Shown: one piece after another, positions 1 through 10,214 of the stretch
Position numbering within the stretch: the stretch's first letter is position 1
Layout of the letters: each line of letters opens with the position of its first letter
From: Prorocentrum cordatum
Lineage: Eukaryota > Sar > Dinophyceae > Prorocentrales > Prorocentraceae
Reading direction: 5' to 3'
DNA length: 64,000 nucleotides
NCBI GenBank assembly: GCA_963575745.1
Contig: CAUYUJ010009369.1
Span: forward strand, 409,210 to 473,209
The notes under the pieces: model-generated
What the model saw: the letters and a program-made list of their open reading frames with translations, nothing else
Told to the model about the DNA's origin: nothing
The model's database searches: none
Position numbers and translations under genes: made by a program

Positions 1-388
1 GCACACGCACCCACACACACCCACGCACAAGCATACACATACACGCACACATTCGCATCTGGAGCATTGGAGGTTGGGGCAACGAACCCACGCTGCCGCC
101 CCGCGGTCACGCTCGACGGGCTGCCGCCCGGGCTATAAACGAGGTGGGGCCACGGAGCCGAAAGTGCAACGGGACGGCATCCACCCCGCACGCACGAACG
201 CACGCGCGCACGCACACACACACACACAGGCACACTATCACTCGCATATGCACAAGCACACCGTCACGCGTACACGAACACACATACACACACGCGCACA
301 CAAAAACACACACACACACGCATACGCACGCGCGCGCGCACACGCACACATTCACACACATACGCACTCGCACGCACGCACGCGCAAA

Positions 389-424
<36 letters not shown>

Positions 425-715
425 CATGCGCACACGCGCACGCACAATCACATACACACGCATACACACATGCACGCGCGCATGCATGCACCTACAAGCG
501 CGCACTCACGCACGCACGCTCGCAAACACGTACACGCGCTCGCAGGCACGCACGCGCGCACGCACGCACATACACATCACATCTCTCCTCACACACGCGA
601 GCTTGCACGCACACACACACGCACTCAGACAGACGCGCACACACACACAAACACACACACACACGCACACGCACACGCACACACACACACACACACAAAC
701 AAACAAACACACACA

Positions 716-755
<40 letters not shown>

Positions 756-905
756 CACAGACACGCGCGCACACACGCACGCACGCAGGCCCGCCCGCCC
801 GCCCGCCCGCGCTCGCGCGCACGCGCGCGCGCACGCGCGCACGCACGCACGCACACACAGACACACACACACAGACACACACACAGACACCTACAAACAC
901 TTTGG
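1..905. repeat. CA / CACG simple-repeat block
   Basis: Nearly uninterrupted CA, CACG and CACGCA steps, with a short unique piece at about 60-190. Open frames here encode only Thr-His or Cys-Val strings on both strands, so they are not genes. Confidence 0.9.
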
Positions 906-1655
906 GTTCCAACGTGGGTCTGTTAATATAGAGAGGGTCTTGAAACAAACGTTGCAACACATATTCTGCGCATCTGTGTATACGCGGTCTGGCAGATCGG
1001 GGCGGCATCATCGCGACGCCAACGGGCGTCGCGGACTCGAGACTTTGGCCTGGAAACACGATGCGCACGATTACCCAGATCATGAAGTTCTGCAACAAGT
1101 CACTGTGCTCTGGGGGTGCGCGGGCACGCAAAACACTGCTCAGCTAATCGTTAGCTGGCGCCCGCTTCGAACTCATGCCCCATCCCCCGCCTCTTCCAAA
1201 TATCCCTTCGCTGCGGCCCCACCCTCCTCATGCCCCTCCGATCGCCCCGGTCCTCAGCATGCCCTTCATCTACACTGCCCCCCCCATGTGTCAATTCACG
1301 TCGTTCCTCGTCGTCCTCCTGCGCCGGATTCGTTCCCCCATCGTCCACATGCCTGCCCTCCTCCCATCCTCTACGCCCTAGTGCACATCATGCCCACAAC
1401 TTCTGCCCTCCCCCACCTCCCTCGCCCTCGTGATGCTGACGCCGATGATGCAAATCCTCCTGGGCTCTCTTCCTCCGCTCTCGTCCAGTCCCGTTCATCC
1501 TTGGCCCCTCGGCCACCCCTCCTATCGAACCCCTTCCTTCCCACAGCCCACCATCCCCACCCCCCCGCGCCTTTGCATGCCCAGACCACGGCCCCCTCCT
1601 GGACCAGCCAGGAGACCCGCGGAAACTCCCGCCCAGTGACCACTCCAGCGAGAGG
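906..1655. other. No gene seen; C-rich unique stretch
   Basis: The first half is mixed sequence; from about 1170 the plus strand is very C-rich. Frames are open on both strands because of composition. I see no domain, splice signal or repeat-family member. Confidence 0.5.
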
Positions 1656-1659
1656 CGCG

Positions 1660-2055
1660 CAACAAATGCACACTTGGAGACACGAACTGTGCATTTCGAC
1701 CGCGCACGACGCCGCCCCTGGACCAGCCGGAAGAGAAACGCGAAAGTTCCCGTCCATTCAACACCACCCGCGAGGGGCACACTCCAAATACACAGATGGG
1801 AACGAGATCTGTGTACACAGATCACACCACGATCTGTGTAAACAGCGGGCCCACACACGAAAATACACAGTTGAAGACACAAACTGTGTACACAGATCAC
1901 ACCTTGATCTGTGTATTTCGAAAAAGTGAACGCTCGCCACCTCGAGGGCGCCCCGACTTTGCCAACCCAGAACTGAAGTCGGGGGGGGATGCAAATACAC
2001 ACTTCCCCGGCCCAGGGCGCCCCCGAGAGAGCCGCAAATACACGCTTCCCTGGCC
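1660..2055. repeat. Array of short palindromes (ACACAGATC/GATCTGTGT)
   Basis: Between about 1785 and 1925 the words ACACAGATC and GATCTGTGT alternate in opposite orientation. Related hairpins lie at 1664-1702 and two direct copies of a CAAATACACNCTTCCC unit at 1990-2060. Each unit could fold as a small stem. Confidence 0.6.
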
Positions 2056-2805
2056 CAAGGCGGCCGCGGTGCAACGCGGCGCCAAAGCGGCCCCAAACGG
2101 CCCGAAGACGTCCCAAAAGGCCTCGAAGAACCCCAGAGAATGCCGCGCAGCAATCCGAAAACACGAGAGATGTCACATGTCAAGGACCTCTCAAGAGTCA
2201 AAGCTCCACGCGTCGCCATATAGATCACGGCTCTGGCAAGGGGGGTTGGACCCTGCCGCAGGCACCTGTAATTTACATGTTAGCGATGCGACTGTGCTCG
2301 GCGGCCGTGCCGCCCGCATTTAGGGTGCGCCCCGAAATCTCGCATTGGCAATCCCCTCTGTTTGGTTGCGCCGCTGTGCTCGGATATCGAAAAAGCATTT
2401 ACCGCTGACGCGGGCACGCGGCGCCAGGGACTTCACTTTTCGAACAAGGAGGGTGGACGAGGTAGGACGACGGATGGTGGAGCAGGGAGGCAAAGAGGAA
2501 CGAGGAATAGGGAGGGAGGTGGGAACGGGCTCTCCCCCGCCCGAGCCGCGGACGCTTTCGACACCATCCGGGGGAGGGAGGAAAGGAAGGGGAACGGAGC
2601 AAGGGCGAGGACGACGACGGGAAGCAAAGTGTCCTGGGTCCGCATATAGCCATATGTCTGCGATTCGGGTGCGCGCGCTTTCTTCGAGGCACTTCAAGCC
2701 GGACCCATACTGAATTCACTAATTCCTCAAAACTGTGTAAACACTCTGTCCTCTGTTTCCTCTCCTATACAACGGCCTCATAACAGAGGGGCAGTGGATT
2801 CCAAC
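2056..2805. other. No gene seen
   Basis: Mixed GC-rich sequence without a recognised domain or repeat-family copy. The overlapping open frames have no conserved motif. Confidence 0.45.
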
Positions 2806-3140
2806 AAACACTCACAGACACACACACACAGACACACACACAGACAGACACAGACACACACCGACACACACACACACAGACACACACAGACACACACACA
2901 GAGACACACAGAGACACACAGAGACACACAGACACACACACAGACACACACACAGACACACACACACACAGACGCACACACAGACGCACACAGGCACACA
3001 CAGACACACACAGACAGACACACACAGACACACGCACACACGCACACACACATTCACACACACATGCACAAACCCACATACAATCACGCACACATGCACA
3101 CACGGACGCACGCACGCACGCACGCACAACCGCTCACACA
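2806..3140. repeat. CACA/GACA simple repeat
   Basis: CA steps interrupted by CAGACA and CACGCA; it ends in an AT-rich TATATATATA stretch at about 3160-3175. It lies just beyond the TSP3 exon in gene-sense direction. Confidence 0.9.
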
Positions 3141-3338
3141 CATATAAAAACGTGTATCTCTGTATATATATATACACAGACACACGAACATGCTTCTCCA
3201 AAGCGCTGATGGAAACAACCGGTGGACCGACGAAGTCTAGAATGGGATGCGCTCAAGCACATTGGCCTACGCACGCGCAAGCACGCACACACACAATTAA
3301 ACACGCGCGCGAGCACCACGGCGCGGGGATGCAGCCTC

Positions 3339-3449
3339 CTGGTCCGGGACGCCGTCGCTGTCGCTGTCGACGCACTGGTCGCTCTGGCAGTCGGGGTCGT
3401 AAGGGGCCGGGTCGTCCAAGTCAGGCACTCCGTCGCCGTCGGTGTCCAT
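3339..3449 (-). CDS. Exon encoding thrombospondin type-3-like calcium repeats
   Basis: A 37-codon exon in phase 0. An acceptor-like CGTCCGCCAG precedes it, and a GA donor (CCGGACCAG|GAGGCT) is proposed at its end. It reads MDTDGDGVPDLDDPAPYD, then two Cys (DCQSDQC), then VDSDSDGVPDQ. This is the DxDxDGxPDxxD loop of thrombospondin type-3 repeats, in which Asp side chains bind Ca2+ and Cys pairs form disulfides; such proteins are normally extracellular or surface. It lies about 4 kb downstream of the TerD stop codon, so it probably belongs to the next gene of the same unidirectional series. Boundaries rest on frame and splice-like bases only. Confidence 0.8.
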
Positions 3450-3471
3450 CTGGCGGACGAGGAGGGATTAG

Positions 3472-3640
3472 TATTCAGCCACGGGGAGGTCTTTGATTCA
3501 GCCGCTAGGATTCAGCCACGGGGAATGAGGATTCAGCCATTAGGATTCAGCCATTTAGGATTCAGCCACGGGGAGGTCTTTGACTCAACCACGGGGAATT
3601 AGGACTCCGCTGTTAGGATTCAGCCACGGAGAGGACGAAG
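3472..3640. repeat. Minisatellite of GGATTCAGCCACGGGGA type
   Basis: About seven degenerate copies of GGATTCAGCC followed by ACGGGGA or ATTA, with a longer unit (ending AGGTCTTTGA) present twice. Confidence 0.8.
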
Positions 3641-4087
3641 GACTACTGAGCCAGATTGAGTGGATGGAAGGCCTTAATGCTGGAACGACATGACTACAGA
3701 ACATATTGCTGGACAAGGAGGAGGTAGCAGGTGGATGAGAGTCCGGGGTAAGCAGAAGGACAGGATGGTGCAGGGAGGAGAGGGTGGTGGACCTGGAGCA
3801 TGTCTTTCAAGTGTCTCTAAGCTTCGGATGCTAATCTTCCTCATGGATTTTTGGTGGCCTCGTCGGGAACCTGAACCATCGTGCGCCGTCGGTGCCGTCA
3901 CAGCTCTGCATCGCCGAGGACCTTCTCCAGCAAGGAGCACCACTGCCAAACGCAAGACGTGCGCCACAGCAAGCGAGGCGCAGAGAGAGACACATGCCGA
4001 ATGTGCAAAGCCGCCGACTCGGATTGCTGGCGGGATGGGCCGACGGCCATCGTGCGCCACCGTGCATCGGCGGCAAGCGAGGGGGGG
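3641..4087. other. No gene seen
   Basis: Sequence between the minisatellite and a family L copy; no domain or known element recognised. Confidence 0.4.
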
Positions 4088-4240
4088 ACGTGAGAAGGGG
4101 GAGGCCCTCTCAGAAGGCCGCGGGGCTTCCCAGAAGCTGTTGGGCCTCCTGGACAATTTTCTGCGCCTTCGGGGAAGGCTTAAGAAACTTTTCAGTAGGC
4201 TGGGGGACTTCCGAGCCTTCTGAGAAAGCCCGCCTTCTCG
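4088..4240. mobile_element. Family L element (CTCAGAAGG type)
   Basis: Contains the family L words CTCTCAGAAGG, GGGGAAGGCTTA and CCTTCTGAGAAAG, arranged partly as inverted repeats. Similar copies lie near 21.2, 37.2, 43.0 and 60.4 kb. Confidence 0.6.
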
Positions 4241-4395
4241 GGGCTGGCCGCCGTCGTGCGCTGTCTTGCACTACATCTCGCCATCGTGTAGCGCCATCGT
4301 GTTCCGCCGTATTCCGTCGCGCTCGTGTTTAATCGTGTAGCGCCGTCACGAACTATCTCTTGCCATCGGGTAGTTCCATCTCTAGGGGGCCACGT

Positions 4396-4460
4396 GCGAA
4401 CCCTACCCCTACCCCCCACGATTTCTGAGGGGGAGGGTGGGGGGTAGGGGTAGGGTTCGC
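4396..4460. repeat. Perfect 24-base inverted repeat with telomere-like arms
   Basis: Arms 4396-4419 and 4437-4460 are exact reverse complements around a 17-base loop. Each arm carries ACCCTACCCCTACCCCCC or its complement, close to degenerate telomere repeats. The surrounding 4240-4560 also contains many CCATCGTG words. Confidence 0.85.
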
Positions 4461-4664
4461 ATGTTTCCCCAGCTCCCCCCAGCTGGCTGCCACAGTGCAG
4501 CGCGTGCCATCGTGCGATGCCGTGCGCTACATCTCGGGGCTGCTCTTGGCTGTCGTGGAGGCGCCATGGCCGCGGCCCGCCCAGGGACGCTCCGGGGCCG
4601 TGCCGGACGCCTCGAACTTCGCCAGCGCAACAAACGACCGGCGCGCACAAGGGGCTAGGCGGAG

Positions 4665-4795
4665 GGGGGAAGGCTTCTTAGACAGAGGCTGCTTCTTAGA
4701 AGGTACCGGCCTTCCATCTATGGGTGAGGCCCGCGCCTTCTGAGGAACAAGAGTGCTTCTCAGAAGCCGCCGTCTGACACGCTACCTTCCCCCTT
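4665..4795. mobile_element. Family L-related element (CTTCTTAGAAGG)
   Basis: Carries GGAAGGCTTCTTAGACAG and CTTCTTAGAAGG followed by ACCGGCCTT. It matches the stretch at 24970-25200 and, more distantly, 54225-54345. Confidence 0.55.
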
Positions 4796-5149
4796 TCTGC
4801 CGGTGGCTGAACACAAGCTGTGCACAGCTCTGACTCCAGACGGTGGTGAGGCCTGATACACGACAGCTCGCATTCAGACGTCATGGAGAAGGAAAAGAGA
4901 ATGAGGACGGAGGAGAGGAAGGAGACAGGCGCGGGAGGAGACTGTGCGAATCCGATGCCGCCAAGCCAGCCGCGAACCTCACACGAGCCGACCTGAGATA
5001 ACAAACCCATGCGGTGGCACCTGGCCCCAAAGGGAGGGCGAGGCGTGTGCGGCTTTTCCCCGGCCGAGCGGCACAGTTGTTTGCCCGGCCTGCCGCTGGC
5101 GAGGCCGCGCAGGGCATCAAGCCTGCGCGCGCTCGGCAAGTCAGCGCCC
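4796..5149. other. No gene seen
   Basis: Unique-looking GC-rich sequence before the family G element. Confidence 0.4.
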
Positions 5150-5541
5150 AGCAAAAACTCTGGACGCCCGAAATGGGTACGAAAAAGAATGGGCACAATG
5201 CCCAACAACAAATGTTGCCCCAAACCAACGGCGGCCGCTGTTGGGCGGGCGGCCTTCTGTCTCAAATGTGCACAGGCCGCGGCGGCGTGGACCACAAGTC
5301 CTTCTCAGAATGAACAGGAACTGCTCTTGGGCATCGTGCCCACTCTTTCCGTACAGTCAACGTATATGAAGGACGCGTGGTAAGGACACAAGACCCTTGG
5401 AGGCTGAAGTGGGTTTTTTTTTGGCGGCGGCGACCAGTGAAAGCGGCAAAGGACGGGCCACAGAGGCAGGGGCGCAAGGGTATCCTAGATGAAGGCGCGC
5501 GTCCTTACTAGGCGCGTTGACTCTACCCATTCCGGGCGTCC
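5150..5541. mobile_element. Family G element interrupted by family F
   Basis: The left end GGACGCCCGAAATGGGTAC returns inverted at 5527-5541. The flanks show AAAAAC on both sides, a likely target duplication. A second copy is at 24360-24565. The right terminal repeat is split by a family F insertion. Confidence 0.75.
5352..5526. mobile_element. Family F element nested in family G
   Basis: Starts TACAGTCAACG and ends GCGTTGACTCTAC; about 175 bases with inverted inner arms (AAGGACGCGTGG / GGCGCGCGTCCTTACT). The second copy, 59293-59472, abuts a TSP3 exon. A TAC duplication flanks the insertion inside G. Confidence 0.75.
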
Positions 5542-6890
5542 AGAAAAACGGGCAGCCCGCGGCCGGGTGGCTCCGCCGACGCCACGAGCCGACGCCGGGG
5601 CAGCCCGTGCAGCGCGGGCAGACCGTGCGAGCCTCCGACGCGGGTGCCCAGAAGCCGCCGCCGCGCCCCCGCAGCGGCGGGCGCGCGGCCGGCCCCCGGG
5701 CGCTCTCCTTGCGCACGCAGAGCGGTCGCCCCCCCCCCCCCCCCCCGGCGCCTCGGGCCCAAGACGCGCTCCTGGGCACGGCCAGGCCCCTTGCGCCGCT
5801 TGGGCCTCCCAGGCAGCAGGCGTGCCCAAAGACAAGGTTGGGGGAGGGAGGTTCTCCAATGGATTACCCCCCCCCCGCCCCCGGCGCCCGTCCCCCACCC
5901 TCCCCCCCATGGGCGCTGGACCGAGCGCGGTGGCGGAATCGCGCGGCAGCGCCACTGGATAGTCGTCCATGATGCGCGGGGCGAGGCTTCCCGGAAAGTC
6001 TATCCATAACTACAGTCCTGGATATCAATAACTGAGGGTCTCCGCTGGCGGCGGAGCTGGATCTGCTCGGGCTGGCCGCAACGGGTGTATACCCTTCTTT
6101 GGCTCTGAGCCCGACATGCGCGGGTTGCAAGTAGCTCGCGAGCAGTAGGAGGGTGGGAATGAGGGTGACCAGGGGATAGGGGACGCGCAGCATGAAGAGG
6201 GAAAGCAGGAGCAGAGAGAAACATAACGTGGTGAGGTGAAATGGACTGTGCTGCCAGCCAGAGTGTCACGCTCTCTGGGTTGAAATGGCAGCGCTCCCAC
6301 ATCGGGGTACTGGCTGCAGGGTGAGTCTACTCCCATCGAAACAAGGAGCGCGATGAACACCACGTTGCCCTATTGAAACCAACACGTGCTGGGCAGCAGC
6401 GAGGAGGATGGGAAGAGGCGGGATGGGGAAGGAGAGAACCAGCGGTGCTCTATCCGACTCGAGTGTCCAGCGCGAGCGAGAGGGCTGGGAAATACAAGGA
6501 ACAAGGTAGGACGGGAAGCCCATCCGAACAAAAAACACGCGGCCAATCGACCAGACGTGGAGGGGCAACGGAAGGGGGGGGGGGCAGCTCAGGGGGGAAG
6601 GCATCGAGCTGGAACGGGCGATACATCGCCGACACATCGGCGGTGCGCCCCCGATGGCGGGTCCGCACTCTCCTGGGCAGGGCTTGTCAACAAAAACCTC
6701 TGGGGCACAGAACCACACATGCTTGGATGACCCAGGATCGCCGCAGCCGCATTCCTCGACATCACTCGAATGCTGGCCGGGGGGCGCAATGCTCATGGGG
6801 GGAAGAACAGCAGATCTTTCGCCTCCGAGGAGCGCTGGTCCCCCCCCTGAGAGAGGAAGGGGGTGGGGTCCTCCCTTCATCGTTCGAAAA
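5542..6890. other. No gene supported; GC-rich
   Basis: Both strands are open because of composition. A Cys-containing minus-strand frame at about 5570-5640 (CPRCTGCPG) is the only hint of an exon and is too short to call. At 6615-6650 there is a short ATCGCCGACACATCGGCGGT motif like family E. Confidence 0.4.
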
Positions 6891-6896
6891 ACAGAT

Positions 6897-7066
6897 TCGG
6901 CGGGGGACAAACCTCCCTTTCGTAGATCCCCCCTCCGTGAAACCGGCCTGGGACTGAAACCGACGGACCTGAACCCGCAGAAATGACGGCTGCGACGCCC
7001 TCTCGCGAACCGAGAACGGCCAGCTCCTGAATCGACGTGTCAGGATAGGAGGTCTGTCCACCCCCG
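6897..7066. mobile_element. Family K element with ACAGAT duplication
   Basis: About 170 bases from TCGGCGGGGGACAAACCTCC to CCACCCCCG. ACAGAT occurs directly before (6891-6896) and after (7067-7072), a clear 6-base target duplication. The second copy, 30726-30897, is inserted in a family A element. Confidence 0.85.
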
Positions 7067-7084
7067 ACAGATGGCGACGTAAAC

Positions 7085-7245
7085 ATGAACTTGCGGAGGT
7101 CCGCGCCGACTTCTCGGGTCGGCGCTGGAGCCCCCTCCCTGCTGCGCGGAGCGCGCCGGGCGCGGCGCTGGAGGCGCCGCCAAGGGGGCGCAGCGCCGCT
7201 CCAAGAAGTCCGCACGGAGCTCCGAAACGGTAAGTTTGTGCAAGT
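7085..7245. mobile_element. Family B hairpin
   Basis: GTCCGCGCCGACTTCTCGG at the left pairs with CCAAGAAGTCCGCACGGAGC at the right. The core has the family motif GGCGCTGGAGGCGCCGCC. It lies just downstream of the TerD stop codon. Confidence 0.75.
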
Positions 7246-7314
7246 GTCCCGTTCTTCGACGATGTGGGACAACCCTCATATGAGCAGGGCCAACCGTCTT
7301 GGGATTCCTGCAGT

Positions 7315-7520
7315 CCGACCGCGCAATGCTGTTCGTATACTGGGCTATCTCTGAACAGCATGTTCTTAGAGTATCGAGCCGATGTATTACAACACGACTG
7401 TCTCACTCAGACATGTTCTAAGTACATGTCGTACAAGCCACCAGAGGCTCGTGTGGCAATAACGTTTGGGTCTGTGGGCGAGTCAGGACGCTTCGCCACT
7501 GCTTGGACAAACAATCCAGG
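7315..7520. mobile_element. Family C element, diverged
   Basis: Shares CATGTTCTTAGA, ACATGTTCTAAG and the end GGACGCTTCGCCACTGCTTG with the copies near 16.2, 18.4 and 34.1 kb. Confidence 0.55.
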
Positions 7521-7651
7521 GTCTGAGAGCCGGCGGAACTCCCTCCAGGGTCTGAACCTTCATGGGCACATTCCTTCACCAGCGCCCCCACAGCAGTTAT
7601 CCCCCCTGACGTTGCCCCTGAGATGTGGTCAACACGCAGAGCGAGCCGCCA

Positions 7652-7790
7652 TCACGACGAGCAGAAGCACGTGCACGAGCGGGGCCTCTCGCCGTCCGTC
7701 TCGTCCGGGGGCCGCACGAGGATGACGTCGCTGTCGCTTGTCAGCATGCGGTCGGCGGTAGGCGACCTCGCCGGCGCGCCCTTGAAGGAC
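7652..7790 (-). CDS. TerD-domain gene, probable last exon (Cys-rich C-terminus)
   Basis: The acceptor-like CCTCCTCTGAG precedes a frame reading SFKGAPARSPTADRM, then TSDSDVILVRPPDETDGE and ending SCTCFCSS, with a TGA stop at 7652-7654. A terminal CTCFC cluster often carries lipid (palmitate) anchors, so membrane association is possible; this is inference. It is the first stop-terminated coding-like frame downstream of the TerD exons. The join to the previous exon is in phase only if that exon ends two bases into a codon, which I could not fix with certainty. Confidence 0.55.
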
Positions 7791-7929
7791 CCCGACCTCA
7801 GAGGAGGGACAATTCAAGGTACAAGCCATTTTCTTCCACAGGGGAATAATCGCCCGAAGGCTCGCTCGCTCGGCCAGTGTCGAGCCGAACGCAAAGCCCT
7901 CGATCTCCACCTTTCGCACCTCGATCTCC

Positions 7930-8005
7930 AGGAGGGAGGAGGGAGGAGGGAGGAGGGAGGCGGGAGGCGGGAGGCGGGAGGCGGGAGGCGGGAGGAGGGA
8001 GGAGG
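7930..8005. repeat. GGAGG simple repeat
   Basis: Runs of GGAGGGAGGA and GGCGGGAGGC steps. Confidence 0.85.
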
Positions 8006-8129
8006 GAGGGCGGCGGATGCCGAGCAGCGGCCACCGCCGGCGCGGCCGCCAGCGCGGCCGCGCCGCGGCAGCCTCGGAGGCCGCCGCGGACGCGCCGCGG
8101 CGGTAGCATACCCTCAAAAGATTCATGGC

Positions 8130-8400
8130 CCCATCGGGAGCTCCACCGAAGGACTCAGTGGCACAGTCCGCATGGCGTTCCCGCACCCGGATCGGCACAC
8201 TCTTCACACGTCTCGTGGCCCTATAAGGAGCTCCACCCAAGGCCCCAATGGCCCCTGTTGCTGCCCTCCCTCCTTCATCAAATGTTCCGCGATACTGGAA
8301 GGCCCCAGTGGCAGCGCCCGCGTGGTAGCCCCGCTACGTTTCGGCACACCCTTCGCGCGCTTCGCGGCCCCATCGGCAGATACACCGACGACGATAGTCA
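8130..8400. repeat. Degenerate copies of the 90-base satellite
   Basis: About three units carry GGAGCTCCACCGAAGG, CACTCTTCACACG and TTCGCGGCCCCATCGG, matching the 43.2-44.0 kb array. Both arrays end near GGTTGGGTCCTTCGCC. Confidence 0.7.
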
Positions 8401-8642
8401 CGACGATGGCATTTTCAACTGAGATGGTTGGGTCCTTCGCCGGGCTAGATTTTCTGTATCCTCTGGATTTCAGCCGTCTCCTCCATTTCGAATACCTCTG
8501 TGGATATTCTGGAGAAGCGGCGCTTCTGCATGCCTGTGCCTACCTTTTCCTCTTGATTGCCTGCTTCTCCGAGGACCTGCCGAGCGCCTTTGCGTCCAGG
8601 GTCTTCAACCGCACTCTGCCCAGCCCCATGCTCCGCGACGCG

Positions 8643-8833
8643 AACATGTCAGCCGAGGCCGCATTGTCCGAGGCTTGGTTGCCGCAGCTCGGGACGGCGA
8701 GCCTCGCGCCGCTGGCGCGCGACTCGCACGCCAAAGCGTTCCCGCGCAGCGCCGTCTCCCGGAACGTCGGCGTCGGCCGGCACATGCTGCAGCCGGAGCC
8801 GCCGCACGCCAGGCAGCCGGTGTCGACGGACAC
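8643..8833 (-). CDS. TerD-domain gene, penultimate exon (Cys-rich)
   Basis: The acceptor TTGGCAG is followed in phase 0 by VSVDTGCLACGGSGCSMC, then a region ending NQASDNAASADMF. Four Cys lie close together (CLACGGSGCSMC), which could bind zinc or form disulfides. The open frame continues to a TAG at 8540, giving a basic tail (KQAIKRKR), so either this is an alternative C-terminus or a donor near 8643 joins the exon at 7790. The upstream intron is one family O copy. Confidence 0.65.
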
Positions 8834-9008
8834 CTGCCAATGGGGCCCAGGGACACACAAACAAGTGCACACGAACCCCGGGATGCCCCATATCTCCCCG
8901 TACTTCCTGGGTCCTTGCCTCTCCCCCCACTTGCCATATCTTCCCATCATCCCGGGGGCATCGACGCTTCATTGCGTCTGTGTGCTTCTTTTCCTTCCCC
9001 TCCCGAGC
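8834..9008 (-). mobile_element. Family O element acting as a complete intron (introner candidate)
   Basis: This 175-base intron between two in-phase TerD exons consists almost wholly of one family O copy. It begins GCTCGGGAGGGGAAGG and ends CCCTGGGCCCCATTGGCAG. GCAGG occurs at both splice junctions. The donor is GC and the acceptor AG. The other copies are at 15.4, 19.2, 44.9 and 56.1 kb, all in the same orientation as the genes. Confidence 0.75.
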
Positions 9009-9149
9009 CTGCGGCTCTGCGTCGCCTGGCGGGGCGAGGGGCCGAGAGCTGGCGCCGTCCCCGCCCAGGTTGTACTGGCTCAGGCTCCTCGTCTTGTTGT
9101 GCAGCCTCGCGGCCGTCGGGTCCACCGCGACCGTCGTGTCGGCGGCGAT
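9009..9149 (-). CDS. TerD-domain gene exon (linker after domain 2)
   Basis: 47 codons, phase 0, acceptor GATCCTCAAG, GC donor CCGCAG|GCTCGG. Reads IAADTTVAVDPTAARL, then HNKTRSLSQYNLGGDGASS. No family is recognised for this segment; it follows the second TerD domain and precedes the Cys-rich exon. Confidence 0.7.
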
Positions 9150-9925
9150 CTTGAGGATCGAAGGAAGGGAAGCACGGCAAGAAACGTGCAGTATTCGGCC
9201 TGACCTACGGAGCGATGAGTCAGGAACGAAGCCCCTTTCTGTTCCAAGTGTGTCTCCGACATCCGAAAGAACACCAGAAGGGGCTCGCCGCCAAAAAGGT
9301 AGTGGAACGAATGCAAACCAAAAGAACGACCGAACGCCTTTTGAAACGTACATTGTTCAAGCCGGATCCTGTATGCCGCCGCGCCATTGGTCCTGAACGC
9401 GCCCACCTAGACGAAATCGGGACGGCGGCCAACCCCACGGCGGGCCTTGCGTCCGAGGCGGAATTTGCCCTGGCGCCCGCGGCGCCTTCCCCTAGACGCA
9501 AGGCCGCGCATCGGGACAAACGGTGCGGGGACAATACATGGCCGAGAGTACGACCAAGAAAATCATCATTTAAGGAACCTGGGCCAGCTTTATGGAAGTG
9601 CTTCGAGGCACCTGCGAGTGTTCGCGTTAGCGCTGGAAGTGCTTTGAGAAACCGGGCCAACTTTCTAGCAGGCTGGTCAAGAAACGGCGGCCCAGCTTTT
9701 CGGGAGGAGGTTTCTTGATCACATCCTCGACCGTACTCAAATATGGGATCGTCTACAGAATGGACTTACCCTGAATTGATTTGCATGTCGGATGCTTTTC
9801 TATTAAAAAGGTGGAACGTTCGAAGACCTGTGAGCGTTCTACGCCTCCTTGCGTGTACTCGACTGAAACAAAAACAAATATTGGGGTAAATTGATGTTGT
9901 AGTTCATCCCCTCCTCGGACGGGTG
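9150..9925. other. Intron sequence, nothing recognised
   Basis: Part of the TerD intron between 9150 and about 11044; no repeat-family copy identified here. Confidence 0.45.
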
Positions 9926-9927
9926 GC

Positions 9928-10068
9928 CGAAGGTCCGCGCGGACTCCGTGGAACGGACCTGGCGCCCCCCTCCCCCCCCGGCGCGCGGAGCGCGCCCAGG
10001 GGCGCGGCGCCGGAGGCGCCGCGCCGCAGGGGGGCCGGGCTCAGATCCAAGAGATCCGCGCAGGCCGT
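9928..10068. mobile_element. Family B hairpin
   Basis: GGTCCGCGCGGACTCC pairs loosely with GATCCAAGAGATCCGCGC; the core carries GCGCGGAGCGCGCC and GGCGCCGGAGGCGCCGC. It lies in a TerD intron. Confidence 0.75.
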
Positions 10069-10214
10069 CGCGCAGAACACGCTTCGGAGCAGGGCGAGTG
10101 GAGCCAACCCCAGAGATCCGAGGCCCCCGCACAATTGGAGCAGCCTGTGTTCCTGTTCCTGGTTCTGCCGATCGGCGCGGGCCCTCGCGCCCCGCACTCC
10201 CCCCAAACCCGTGG

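Noticed and set aside
74-931. Long Thr/His-rich and Cys/Val-rich open frames
   Set aside because: They are translations of CA/CACG repeats, open on both strands, with no domain.
3472-3640. CRISPR-like array
   Set aside because: Repeats are degenerate and adjacent without unique spacers; the genome is eukaryotic.
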